Under the pieces are notes generated by a model, which ran no database searches, was not told the origin of the DNA, and saw nothing but the letters and a program-made list of their open reading frames with translations. DNA of 64,000 bases, taken from contig NZ_JANFNH010000015.1 in the NCBI RefSeq assembly GCF_024436055.1, positions 1 to 64,000 on the forward strand, read 5' to 3'. A program made the position numbers and the translations under genes. Position 1 is the stretch's first letter. The number at the start of each line of letters is the position of its first letter. The DNA comes from Streptantibioticus rubrisoli (GTDB taxonomy: Bacteria; Actinomycetota; Actinomycetes; Streptomycetales; Streptomycetaceae). Positions 8,657-15,674 of this stretch are shown here, piece by piece.

Positions 8657-9022
8657 ATGTCCGGTCTAGTCAACAAGAGCCTTGACTCGCCTGACGAGGT
8701 GCGCCCCTTCGAAGAAGGCAAGGGACAGCTGGAACTCGTCACCGTCGAAGGTGGCGGCGCCGTCGGGCGGGCCACCTTCCAGCCCGGCTGGCAGTGGTCC
8801 AAGCACGTCAAACCGATCGCCCAGACCGAAAGCTGCCAGGCCGCGCACACCGGGTACACCGTCTCGGGACACATGAAGATCGTCATGGACGACGGCGAGG
8901 AGACGGTGATGGGCCCGGGAGACTTCACCATCATCCCGCCCGGCCACGACGCCTGGGTCGTCGGTGACGAACCTTGCGTCGTCGTGGACTGGCAGGGCTA
9001 CGTCGATTACGCGAAGCGGTAG
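8657..9022 (+). CDS. Cupin-domain protein
   Basis: The 121-residue protein is a single small beta-barrel of the cupin_2 class. The two cupin motifs can be placed: GWQWSKHVKPI...HTGYTVSGHMKIVM (about 38-78) and GPGDFTIIPPGHDAWVVGD (about 88-108). Histidines in both motifs could bind a metal. Small cupins of this type may be enzymes or binding proteins, and nothing nearby fixes the substrate. The ATG at 8657 is preceded by gaggaagcga. The last 16 bases of the gene also form the tail of a truncated minus-strand gene, suggesting that a deletion ended here. Confidence 0.85.
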   Translation: MSGLVNKSLDSPDEVRPFEEGKGQLELVTVEGGGAVGRATFQPGWQWSKHVKPIAQTESCQAAHTGYTVSGHMKIVMDDGEETVMGPGDFTIIPPGHDAWVVGDEPCVVVDWQGYVDYAKR

Positions 9023-9162
9023 CGGGCCTCGACGCCACGGGGGCTGGCAAGGTCGACCAGCTGGCCTACCAGACGTTCAACTTCCGCCACCACATGGGCG
9101 GGCACGCCGCTCGCGACGGGCTCGTGATCCGGATCGTACTCCCAGCGCCAGTCCGTGCTCAC
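9007..9162 (-). pseudogene. Truncated partner of the DUF6247-type gene (possible toxin remnant)
   Basis: A GTG at 9162 overlaps the stop of the upstream gene (GTGA) and opens a 51-residue frame starting MSTDWRWEYDPDHEPVASG and continuing through an AHVVAEVERLVGQLVDL helix. It then runs into sequence shared with the cupin 3' end and stops. The start resembles the N-terminus of the short protein often encoded directly after DUF6247 genes in Streptomyces (possibly RelE/ParE-like, from memory). The expected C-terminal half is missing, so the gene is probably broken by deletion. Confidence 0.55.
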
Positions 9163-9511
9163 TGGGCTGTGAGGCCGATGGCCGCATGGGCCTCGTCCAG
9201 GATGCGTCCGATCTCAGAGGCGGCCTGCCGTGCCTGGGCCGCGTCGCCTGACTCGGCGGTGTCTTCCCAGCGGCGGGGTCTGCCGCCAGTTTCGGCTGTC
9301 GCTGGATGTGGACATAGACGGCCCATTGGGCGATGAACCGCTGGAGCGGCGCCAGAGCAGAGCCCTGCCGGGACTGGTCGGCCGCTTGGTCCAACTCCCG
9401 GGTGAACGCCGGTAGTGTGGCAGGCGCGATCTGGCTGATGGCCTGCCGCAGCGCTGCGACAGTGGCAGGGGGCTGGGGGATGAGCGGGTGCCCAGCGGCG
9501 GAGGTGGTCAT
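9159..9511 (-). pseudogene. Frameshifted DUF6247-type gene (possible antitoxin)
   Basis: The frame from ATG 9511 (gggagt upstream) reads MTTSAAGHPLIPQPPATVAALRQ and runs to about 9275. Beyond there the same frame becomes low-complexity, whereas the neighbouring frame continues smoothly as RRWEDTAESGDAAQARQAA, then IGRILDEAHAAIGLTAQ and a stop at 9159-9161. Both halves fit one DUF6247-like protein of ~117 residues, so a single-base indel near 9270-9280 splits it. It is translationally coupled (GTGA) to the truncated downstream gene. A sequencing error is the alternative explanation. Confidence 0.6.
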
Positions 9512-9712
9512 GGTTACTCCCACGGGCGCGATCCTGAGCCCAGGCGTCAGCTCATCGGCCATGAACGACTTCTCCCCGCTCGAACGAGTGAGGCAGAAGC
9601 GATACAGCTGCTCACGTAAACCGCTCGGGCTCACGCCTCGTTGGGTGGCTTGGACGAGGCCGACCCCGGCTCCGGGCGGGTGACACGGCAGGCGCCCGGC
9701 GACGGGGGCGGT

Positions 9713-9824
9713 CTACTTGTCCGTAGCTTCCGGGGCGGGCGCTACACCCACCGGGCACGAGACCCCCGTCCCCCCGATCCCGCAGTAGCCCGCCGGGTTC
9801 TTGTCCAGGTACTGCTGGTGGTAC
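9713..9824 (-). pseudogene. Displaced native 3' end of msrA
   Basis: On the minus strand this segment encodes [18 protein letters not shown], then [18 protein letters not shown] and a stop at 9713-9715. It matches the C-terminus of MsrA but has no start or body. The msrA body lies 5.95 kb to the right, so this is the original chromosomal tail cut off by insertion of the element. It ends at the att core 9810-9824. Confidence 0.88.
9810..9824. other. Left attachment-site core
   Basis: The 15-bp core tactgctggtggtac lies within the displaced msrA tail, 42 bp before the integrase start. It is identical to the copy at 15760-15774, while bases on both sides differ between copies. In msrA it encodes the VPPAV/YHQQY region on the minus strand. 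Confidence 0.85.
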
Positions 9825-9866
9825 AACTCCCCTCCAGGCAACAATAGTTGTGAGAGGGGAGCCGCT

Positions 9867-11357
9867 ATGGCCGAGGCAGCACAGTCCGTCCCCGTAGTGT
9901 CCTACGCACGCATATCCGCCGACACGGCCAGGGACGGCCACGGGGTCGAAGATCAGCACAGGGTGAACGACGAGACGGCCGCGCGCCTGGGCTGGACCAT
10001 CGTCCACCGCTACACGGACAACGACTTATCCGCAGCGAAGGCGAGCGTTGTACGACCGAGCTTCGAAGCGATGTTGAAGGCGCTCAAGGTCGGGCAACTA
10101 CCGGACGGTCAGCAAGTACGAGGCGCGATCGTTGTTGCGGACGACCGCCTCACACGGCGAGCGGGCGACTATGAACGCTTCGTGGACGCCCTCACCTACG
10201 ATGAGGGTCGCGTCTACGCAGACGCGAAGGGGCCGAAGAACCTCTACAGCGAAGACGTAGAGTCCATGGGCCTTTTCGGCGTGGTCATCTCCAAGATGGA
10301 GGTACGCAAAATGCAGCGGCGGACGCGTCGCTCACACCGGCGCCGAGCCGAGCAGGGGATTCCCGTTGGTGGAAAAAGGCCGTTCGGATGGAAGGACGAC
10401 AAGCTCACGCTAGCACCGGAGGAGGCTGCTCTCCTTGCCGAGGCCGCGCGGGATTTGATTGCCGGGCGCTCCCTGCACTCCATTCAACTTGAATGGCGAG
10501 AGAAGGGGGTGCGCACGGTCCACGGTAAAGAGTGGGGAAGCCGTTCCCTCAAGTTGGCACTGTGGAACCCGCGGCTGTGCGGTTGGCGTAAGCACAATGG
10601 TGAGCTAGTCCGTGATGCCAATGGTGTCCCAGTGCAGGGGAAGTGGGAGCCTATCATCACACCGAAAGAGTGGATGGCTATTGATGCCCTCTTCTCATCG
10701 CGGGTTGGGCCGAACGCCAAGGCCGATGGCACGATCACGGACTATAGGACCCCGTCACACTTGCTGACTGGGATACTCCGGTGCGGCAAGCCCAAGGCTG
10801 ATGGGCAGATCTGCAACGCGCCGCTACGGGTGAGCACCAGGCCCGACCTGTCCGGCGGGTACATCTACCAGTGTCCGAGCAAGTCCATGGGCGGATGCGG
10901 CGGGACGGCCCGTAACGGGGCGAAGGTCGATGAGTACATCACTGAAGCCGTCTTGGCCAAGCTCGAAGAGAGGGCAGCCGCCACCCGCAAGGAAGACGCC
11001 GATTGGGGTGGGGAAGAGGAGCTGAACCGGCTGGTCACTAAGCGGCAAAAGATGCTGCAAGCGTGGCAGCAGGATCTAGTTTCCGACGAACTCTTCTTCC
11101 CTGAGAACCATAAGCTTGAGACCAGGATCAAGGAGCTGCGGGCCGAGCGCACACGGCACGCGTTGCAGAGGCAGCGAGCCGCAATCGTTGATGGTGATAT
11201 CCGTGCGCGCTGGAACTCTGAGAAGTTCGATATGGCGCAGAAGCGAGCGCTAATCCGAGAGGCGATGCATGCGGTGATCGTGTTGCCTGTCGGCGGAGGA
11301 GGGAGGCGGGCGTTCAACCCGGATCTTCTCGTCCCCAAGTGGAAAGAAGACTTCTAG
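9867..11357 (+). CDS. Large serine recombinase (integrase)
   Basis: The 496-residue protein belongs to the phiC31/TG1-type large serine integrases. The N-terminal resolvase domain (about 8-150) has YARIS with nucleophile Ser17 and the [15 protein letters not shown] segment. A recombinase domain follows (about 165-275, starting GKRPFGW). A zinc-ribbon domain with four cysteines ([11 protein letters not shown]...[11 protein letters not shown], about 310-355) and a coiled-coil region (about 390-445) complete the expected order. The enzyme should catalyse attP x attB integration at msrA. The start at ATG 9867 has gagagggga upstream. An ACAA-TAG-TTGT inverted repeat (9841-9851) lies before it. It contains one TTA codon (residue 54), so translation may need bldA tRNA. 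Confidence 0.95.
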   Translation: MAEAAQSVPVVSYARISADTARDGHGVEDQHRVNDETAARLGWTIVHRYTDNDLSAAKASVVRPSFEAMLKALKVGQLPDGQQVRGAIVVADDRLTRRAGDYERFVDALTYDEGRVYADAKGPKNLYSEDVESMGLFGVVISKMEVRKMQRRTRRSHRRRAEQGIPVGGKRPFGWKDDKLTLAPEEAALLAEAARDLIAGRSLHSIQLEWREKGVRTVHGKEWGSRSLKLALWNPRLCGWRKHNGELVRDANGVPVQGKWEPIITPKEWMAIDALFSSRVGPNAKADGTITDYRTPSHLLTGILRCGKPKADGQICNAPLRVSTRPDLSGGYIYQCPSKSMGGCGGTARNGAKVDEYITEAVLAKLEERAAATRKEDADWGGEEELNRLVTKRQKMLQAWQQDLVSDELFFPENHKLETRIKELRAERTRHALQRQRAAIVDGDIRARWNSEKFDMAQKRALIREAMHAVIVLPVGGGGRRAFNPDLLVPKWKEDF

Positions 11358-11366
11358 CCGTTACAG

Positions 11367-11402
11367 GCAAAAGGGGCGCTGAACGATCGGCGCCCCTTTT
11401 GC
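11367..11402. terminator. Bidirectional terminator between int and the minus-strand operon
   Basis: A perfect 13-bp stem (11367-11379 with 11390-11402; gcaaaaggggcgc) encloses a 10-base loop and is flanked by A and T runs within the stem ends. It separates the convergent integrase and small-gene transcripts. Confidence 0.9.
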
Positions 11403-11575
11403 TATGCGGCTTTTTTGATCTCTGGTGGCTCCGTATCTGGAGGCTCACCGCGTACCTTCGTTTCGGTTAACTCCAGGCCGAGGATCTTGGAGATGCGTTG
11501 CCAGCGCTCTTCACTCCACGCCGGAGCCTTAGCGGCTTGCATCCGGCCCCATTCGCGGGCGCTGAGGTCACTCAT
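11402..11575 (-). CDS. Small element protein downstream of rep (candidate directionality factor)
   Basis: The 57-residue protein begins MSDLSAREWGRMQAAKAP and has a charged helical centre (SEERWQRISKILGLEL) and an acidic/basic tail. The ATG at 11575 overlaps the rep stop codon by 8 bases, with agagg just before it, so it is translationally coupled to rep. pSAM2 has xis in the rep-xis-int order; by position this could play an excision role for the serine integrase. No recognisable DNA-binding fold is visible, and the role is an inference from place only. Confidence 0.7.
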   Translation of the reverse strand: MSDLSAREWGRMQAAKAPAWSEERWQRISKILGLELTETKVRGEPPDTEPPEIKKAA

Positions 11576-13058
11576 CCTCTGGCCACCTGCCCCCGAAGTC
11601 GGCCAGTGCTGCACGAGCCTCTTCGCGGTTGCGGGCGATGTCGTCGGCGATGCTTCTCGCCATCAGCGCTTCGCCGGGGGTGTGGCCGGAGCCGACGAAC
11701 CGCCAGGACGACTCTTTGACCGCGTTGGGATCGTCGCCCACTCCGGCGGAGCGCCGCTTATGCTCGGCCCGCTCGGCGCGTAGTGCGCTGTAGGTGGTGG
11801 AGTAGCGCCGGGACTTGGTGAGGATGTGGCCCCGGTAGCCGAGGCTGTGAGCCCACAAGCGCAGCCTCAGCGGCTCCAGCTCCGGCAGGGCGCCCAGACG
11901 CCAGCAGGTAGCCATCAAGGCCCGCAGATGGCTACTCACGGGCGCCCGCTGGATCTCCTCCAGGCCGTGCACGTGGTGATCGAGCCCGGAGGCTGTATCC
12001 CCTGCCCCCTTGGTGACGTACTTCGCGACATATCCGGCGACCGCCTCATCCGACAGCCCGTCGCCATCGGCGAATTCTCCGATGGGGCGCACGTCGATCT
12101 GTTGGCCCCAACCGACGCGTTCCAGGCCGTAGGCGTCGGATTCCGGAATGGCCACGTAGGAGGACCGTGCAGCCTGATACACAGCCTCAGTGATTAATTC
12201 GGCAGTTGCCCAGCCTGGCGGAGGCGAATCAGGGCCGTCGGGACCGTCGAGGCGGACCACTGCGTGAAAGTGCACGGCCGCCCGCTTTTGGTATTCGGCA
12301 ACTTTGGCGAACGACACCACGAGGTGGTGACCAAGCTCGCTACGTGGAATGCCACGCGACGCCGCCAGGTGACGCCGTACCGCCGTCGTGAAGCGGTCCC
12401 ATAGCCGTCCGGCGTGAGCGTGCCAGAGCACGTGTCCCACGTAGTCATAGCAAGCAGCGCATAACGGTTTGCCGATCAGTTCATCGTTATCTGAATGTGC
12501 CAGGTTGCAGCCGAGTGGTTCGCCGTGTTCGCACAGGGGAGCACCACGTCGGAACCGGCACACCTCGCCGGGGCCGGTAGCACGGTGGACCGGACCGAAG
12601 GACGGAGCCGTCAAGGTCACGAACAGTCGAGGATGGCCGCGCACCTGTTCTGGCAGGGACTTGCCCCCGGACAGGCCCGAGCGCACCAGGTGGTACGTAT
12701 CCCCGGCATGCAGTCGTGAGCACGGTTCGCACACCGAGGCACGGCGGTTGCCGCACCGCACGGCCAGGCGATCCCCCGGTTCGTCGGTCGTCGAGTAGGA
12801 GACTAGTATTTCCCCGGTCGATGCGTCACGGGTGACGCTATAGCCGGACAGGTAGACAGGGTGCGCGCACCCGCCTATGTCCCGTATCTGTTCGAGCCAC
12901 CGCTGGTACCCAGGGTCGTTCGCTAGGCGAATCAAATCCCGCATGGTTTCCGGCAGTGCGCGTATGCGTGCTTCCCGCTCCAGTTCGGCGGAACGTGTAG
13001 CCGGATCGCTGAAGTGGGCGTGAGTGGGTTGAGAATCGGCATTGGATATGCCGGACAC
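11568..13058 (-). CDS. RepSA-like rolling-circle replication initiator
   Basis: The 496-residue protein is of the Streptomyces plasmid/AICE replication-initiator class. A cysteine-rich N-terminal region has CGNRRASVCEPC (near 110) and CEHGEPLGC...CAAC (about 180-215), which could bind zinc. The HUH metal motif is VHFHAV at 263-265. The catalytic tyrosine motif is probably VAGYVAKYVTKGAG near residue 327. The GTG at 13058 was chosen because ggagg lies 7 bases upstream; the upstream in-frame extension is low-quality. It contains one TTA codon (residue 288). It should nick at a double-strand origin and support replication of the excised circle. Confidence 0.9.
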   Translation of the reverse strand: MSGISNADSQPTHAHFSDPATRSAELEREARIRALPETMRDLIRLANDPGYQRWLEQIRDIGGCAHPVYLSGYSVTRDASTGEILVSYSTTDEPGDRLAVRCGNRRASVCEPCSRLHAGDTYHLVRSGLSGGKSLPEQVRGHPRLFVTLTAPSFGPVHRATGPGEVCRFRRGAPLCEHGEPLGCNLAHSDNDELIGKPLCAACYDYVGHVLWHAHAGRLWDRFTTAVRRHLAASRGIPRSELGHHLVVSFAKVAEYQKRAAVHFHAVVRLDGPDGPDSPPPGWATAELITEAVYQAARSSYVAIPESDAYGLERVGWGQQIDVRPIGEFADGDGLSDEAVAGYVAKYVTKGAGDTASGLDHHVHGLEEIQRAPVSSHLRALMATCWRLGALPELEPLRLRLWAHSLGYRGHILTKSRRYSTTYSALRAERAEHKRRSAGVGDDPNAVKESSWRFVGSGHTPGEALMARSIADDIARNREEARAALADFGGRWPEDE

Positions 13059-13210
13059 GAGGCATCCTCCAAAGCATGTAGTCGTTGACCTTACGGTGAA
13101 CCATGCGAGGCATGGATAGTTCCTTCCTTGGCTTGCCGAGAGGCAGCGCGGCACCCAGCGCGGGTGACATGACTTTTCCGCTCTCCATAGTCCCACGCGC
13201 CTCTAACAAT

Positions 13211-13231
13211 TTCAGCGAATAATCGGCTGAA
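13211..13231. promoter_or_regulatory. Inverted repeat upstream of rep
   Basis: ttcagc (13211-13216) and gctgaa (13226-13231) form an inverted repeat around an AT-rich centre, about 150 bp upstream of the rep start, in a short lower-GC stretch. It could be an operator for the element's GntR repressor or part of the replication control region. No regulator match can be shown from sequence alone. Confidence 0.4.
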
Positions 13232-13269
13232 TTAGTTCCCCACAAAGGAACTTGACTTAGCGTCAGGAT

Positions 13270-13876
13270 GCCGCGCGGCAGGGATGTCACCAGCCGCCGC
13301 AGGCCGCCCGCCCCAGCGCCGATGCGCAGCGACCCGACCCCAGCCGGAGCCTGGGGCGTCGTGGCGGAAACTGTCTTTACTGGATCAAGTGCGCCGCGCC
13401 TGCGGCGCGCCGCCCGCCCGCCAGCCCGCCCGGCGTGCGACCTTCGGCCGGTCCGGTCGGGCGCGGGCGGTCGGCGACCGCAGTCGCGGCCCTTGACCGT
13501 ACGACCACCCGCCAGGCGACCAGGCCGACCACGGCAGGCCGTTGCATATCAGCCCGGGCCGATGGGCCATTGCGGCTGTGAGCACCTGGCCGTGCGGGAT
13601 CCACGCCAGCCCGTGCCATGGGTGGCCATCTGGCCGGGGGACGCTGACAGGTCAGAGGATCGTGGCTGATGGGGCGGCCCGTGCCCCACGTGGAAGCGCG
13701 GGCGTTCTCTGAGCCGCCTATTCGCCGTGAGGACAAGCGCCGTTGGCGCCAACGGTCGAGAGCGCATCCCTCAGAGACGGGAGGAGTGGCTGGTGTGGGC
13801 GGGGGTTGCTCGCGCACACGCGTGCGTGATCGTTCGGCACCCCCGCCGTCGTGCTTGACTTTCTGTGGCTCAGGAC
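13270..13876. other. Gene-free structured region, candidate replication origin
   Basis: About 600 bp between rep and the GntR gene lack a convincing gene; open frames here are Arg/Pro-rich and have no start signals. It includes a palindromic gcgccgcgcctgcggcgcg tract near 13388-13410. It also includes a nested hairpin: a 9-bp outer stem ggcgggggt (13798-13806) with acccccgcc (13839-13847), and an inner stem cgcac (13813-13817) with gtgcg (13822-13826). The hairpin sits just after the GntR gene, so it may act as its terminator. As the only large non-coding part of the element, the region is also the best place for dso/sso. Confidence 0.4.
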
Positions 13877-14602
13877 TCAGGGGTGATACTCGTAACCGAT
13901 GGTCAGCCGAGGCGGGAGACACCACTCCCCGTACTCGATTATTCCCTCGTCGTCCCCGAGACGTGTTGCTCCGGCGAGGATGGCTGTTCCAACGGCTATG
14001 CCCAGTCCGTTCGCCTCACGCTGATCAGCCGTGCGGGCGTGCTGATCGTCGCGCCCAACCGTCAACGTGCGTCCCGTGACCTCAAGGATGCGCATGAGTA
14101 GATCATCATGCTTTGCCGGTGCAGTGCTGAGTAGGTCCGGCACAAGCGCCGCGAACGAGGCGGGATACCAGTTGACCCCGAAGGAGAGTCGTACGCTTCC
14201 GCGAGCAGTGATGTACTCGCGCCGGACTACTTGATCGCCGTCCTCCAAATCGAAGATGTCGCCCACGTAAGAGGGCGGACGGACGATGGACGCAGAGGTG
14301 ATCTCTACGGTCTCGCCTTCCATCAGAATCCCACGGAGACGCGTAGCGCGAGCCAAGCGGTCACGTCCGCTTGAGCCAACTGACGGAGCGTCGGAGACGA
14401 AGGTCCCGCGCGGACTGGTCCTGATCAGATTCTCGGAGGCCAGTTGTCCCAGGGCGCGCTGGATAGTCGTTACAGCGACGCCATGCTGTGAAGCCATGGC
14501 CTTGTTGCTGGGCAGTCGCGTGCCCGAGGCCAACTCTCCACCGTAGATCTGTCGCCGGTAGTGGTCAGCGATGTCTGCGTAGGTGCGCAGCGCGTCTGGC
14601 AT
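13877..14602 (-). CDS. GntR-family transcriptional regulator (HutC/UTRA type)
   Basis: The 241-residue protein has an N-terminal winged helix-turn-helix (about 5-72: YADIADHYRRQIYGGELASG, LPSNKAMASQHGVAVTTIQRAL, RTSPRGTFV). A UTRA-like effector domain covers about 90-235 (EITSASIVRPPSYVGDIFDLE, VRREYITARGSVRLSFGVNW). pSAM2-type elements use a GntR protein (KorSA) to silence transfer and replication activators, and this gene occupies that role here. The ATG at 14602 is preceded by aggagag. The divergent promoter region carries several palindromes that may be its operators. Confidence 0.9.
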   Translation of the reverse strand: MPDALRTYADIADHYRRQIYGGELASGTRLPSNKAMASQHGVAVTTIQRALGQLASENLIRTSPRGTFVSDAPSVGSSGRDRLARATRLRGILMEGETVEITSASIVRPPSYVGDIFDLEDGDQVVRREYITARGSVRLSFGVNWYPASFAALVPDLLSTAPAKHDDLLMRILEVTGRTLTVGRDDQHARTADQREANGLGIAVGTAILAGATRLGDDEGIIEYGEWCLPPRLTIGYEYHP

Positions 14603-14650
14603 GTCGTCTCTCCTGATCGTCACGCGTGAGGGTAGTCCGCTCACCGTTCC

Positions 14651-14701
14651 CCTTGTAGTCCAAGGTATCTCGCTCATACAGTGAGGTACTTCACTTGCAA
14701 G
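14651..14701. promoter_or_regulatory. Operator-like palindromes between gntR and the small-gene operon
   Basis: Three palindromes lie close together: CCTTG-tagtc-CAAGG (14651-14665), AGTGAgGTACtTCACT (14680-14695) and cttgcaag (14694-14701). The second resembles the symmetric 16-bp operators of HutC-type GntR proteins. They lie between divergent starts at 14602 and 14723, as expected for autoregulation plus control of the operon. Confidence 0.6.
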
Positions 14702-14722
14702 GTAGGAGGTGGGGAGACAGGT

Positions 14723-14947
14723 ATGTCCGCACCCAGAAGCACACCGTTAGACATTGCGGAGCATGCAGCTCGCGAGCTACGCGAGGCGATCACCATGACT
14801 GGCGTTGCTGCGCCGATGCTCCTGATCGGTGGTCAAGCGAACATAGACGAACCGAGAGTTCAACTTGGTGGCACGGACGCAGATGCAGCGCTTGAGCTTG
14901 CTAAGTGGATCAGGGCGCACGCCACAGGAGAGGGGTGCGCGCGGTGA
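14723..14947 (+). CDS. Small element-encoded hypothetical protein
   Basis: The 74-residue protein begins MSAPRSTPLDIAEHAARELREA and continues with GVAAPMLLIGGQANIDE and an amphipathic C-terminal helix (DADAALELAKWIRAHA). The ATG at 14723 has ggagg and gggga sites upstream, better supported than an ATG 42 bases earlier. It is the first gene of a two-gene operon divergent from gntR; its stop overlaps the next start (GTGA). I do not recognise a family; small genes like this follow the GntR regulator in many Streptomyces integrative elements. Confidence 0.75.
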   Translation: MSAPRSTPLDIAEHAARELREAITMTGVAAPMLLIGGQANIDEPRVQLGGTDADAALELAKWIRAHATGEGCAR

Positions 14948-15483
14948 GTGCAGCAGTCTGGGCAGAGGGCTACTTCAAGAAGGATCCGATCTCGGACGGG
15001 CGTACCTCGCCACGTTCCTACCGACTGACGTATGGGGATACGGACCAGAGCTTCTATCAGGCCCGTCGCGCTCTGCTTGCCATGGCCAGGGTTGTCAGCA
15101 CACTCAACCTGACACCAACCGAGCGCCACGCATGGCGGAGTTGGTACACGTTGGCCAACCACAGGGCCACGATCAAGCGCCTACATGAAGGCAAGGTGTT
15201 CGAGTTCGGTATCAGCAGCAACGGAAGGCAGATCATCTTCCGCATCACACCTACCGTTGATCAAGAGCGTGCGCAGGTGGCTAGGCGGTACATTAAGTAC
15301 CACTGTGACCGCTGCTGTGCCCTAATCGACATCTCCGCCCTCAACCGCAAGCCATGCGTGCTGACCGACTTGTTCGGCAACAACGTCGAAGTGGCCACGG
15401 AGTTGGTCTGTAAGGACGAGACGGCTTGTAGGGCGCGTAGGTGCCAGAGGGAGTCCGAGGCTCAACGTCGGAAGTTGCTCTAG
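14944..15483 (+). CDS. Element-encoded hypothetical protein with cysteine clusters
   Basis: The 179-residue protein starts at the GTG at 14944, overlapping the previous stop by 4 bases. Residues 60-110 resemble a compact alpha/beta region (TPTERHAWRSWYTLANHRATI, VFEFGISSNGRQIIFRITP). The C-terminal third has paired cysteines (HCDRCCALID, RKPCVL, LVCKDETACRARRC) that may form a zinc site. No known domain is recognised. It is followed at once by a strong terminator, closing the element's right-hand operon. Confidence 0.78.
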   Translation: MSAAVWAEGYFKKDPISDGRTSPRSYRLTYGDTDQSFYQARRALLAMARVVSTLNLTPTERHAWRSWYTLANHRATIKRLHEGKVFEFGISSNGRQIIFRITPTVDQERAQVARRYIKYHCDRCCALIDISALNRKPCVLTDLFGNNVEVATELVCKDETACRARRCQRESEAQRRKLL

Positions 15484-15497
15484 CAAGTCCATGAACC

Positions 15498-15537
15498 GCC
15501 CCGCCCGGCGCTCATCCCCCGAAGCGCCGGGCGGGGC
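15498..15537 (+). terminator. Strong rho-independent-like terminator of the element operon
   Basis: A perfect 15-bp stem (15498-15512 with 15523-15537; gccccgcccggcgct) encloses a 10-base loop, 14 bp after the stop at 15483. Confidence 0.9.
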
Positions 15538-15625
15538 TTATCTCTGTCCGAACCCAGCATGAGGAAGCGCCGCAAGCTACACGCACAACTCGATCTCCCT
15601 CAGCCCCGAGGCCGAACCACGTACG

Positions 15626-15663
15626 CCGACGCCCCCGGAAACCTCAACGGCCGGGGGCGTCGG
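15626..15663. terminator. Terminator downstream of msrA, carried by the element
   Basis: A perfect 13-bp stem (15626-15638 with 15651-15663; ccgacgcccccgg) encloses a 12-base loop. It lies 11 bp beyond the msrA stop and inside the element, so the element brings both a replacement tail and a terminator. Confidence 0.85.
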
Positions 15664-15674
15664 TCTGTCCGGCA

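Noticed and set aside
13268-13669. 133-codon plus-strand frame in the element's central gap
   Set aside because: It is Pro/Arg-rich, has no ribosome site and no recognisable fold. It overlaps palindromic GC-rich DNA and is more likely non-coding origin-type sequence.
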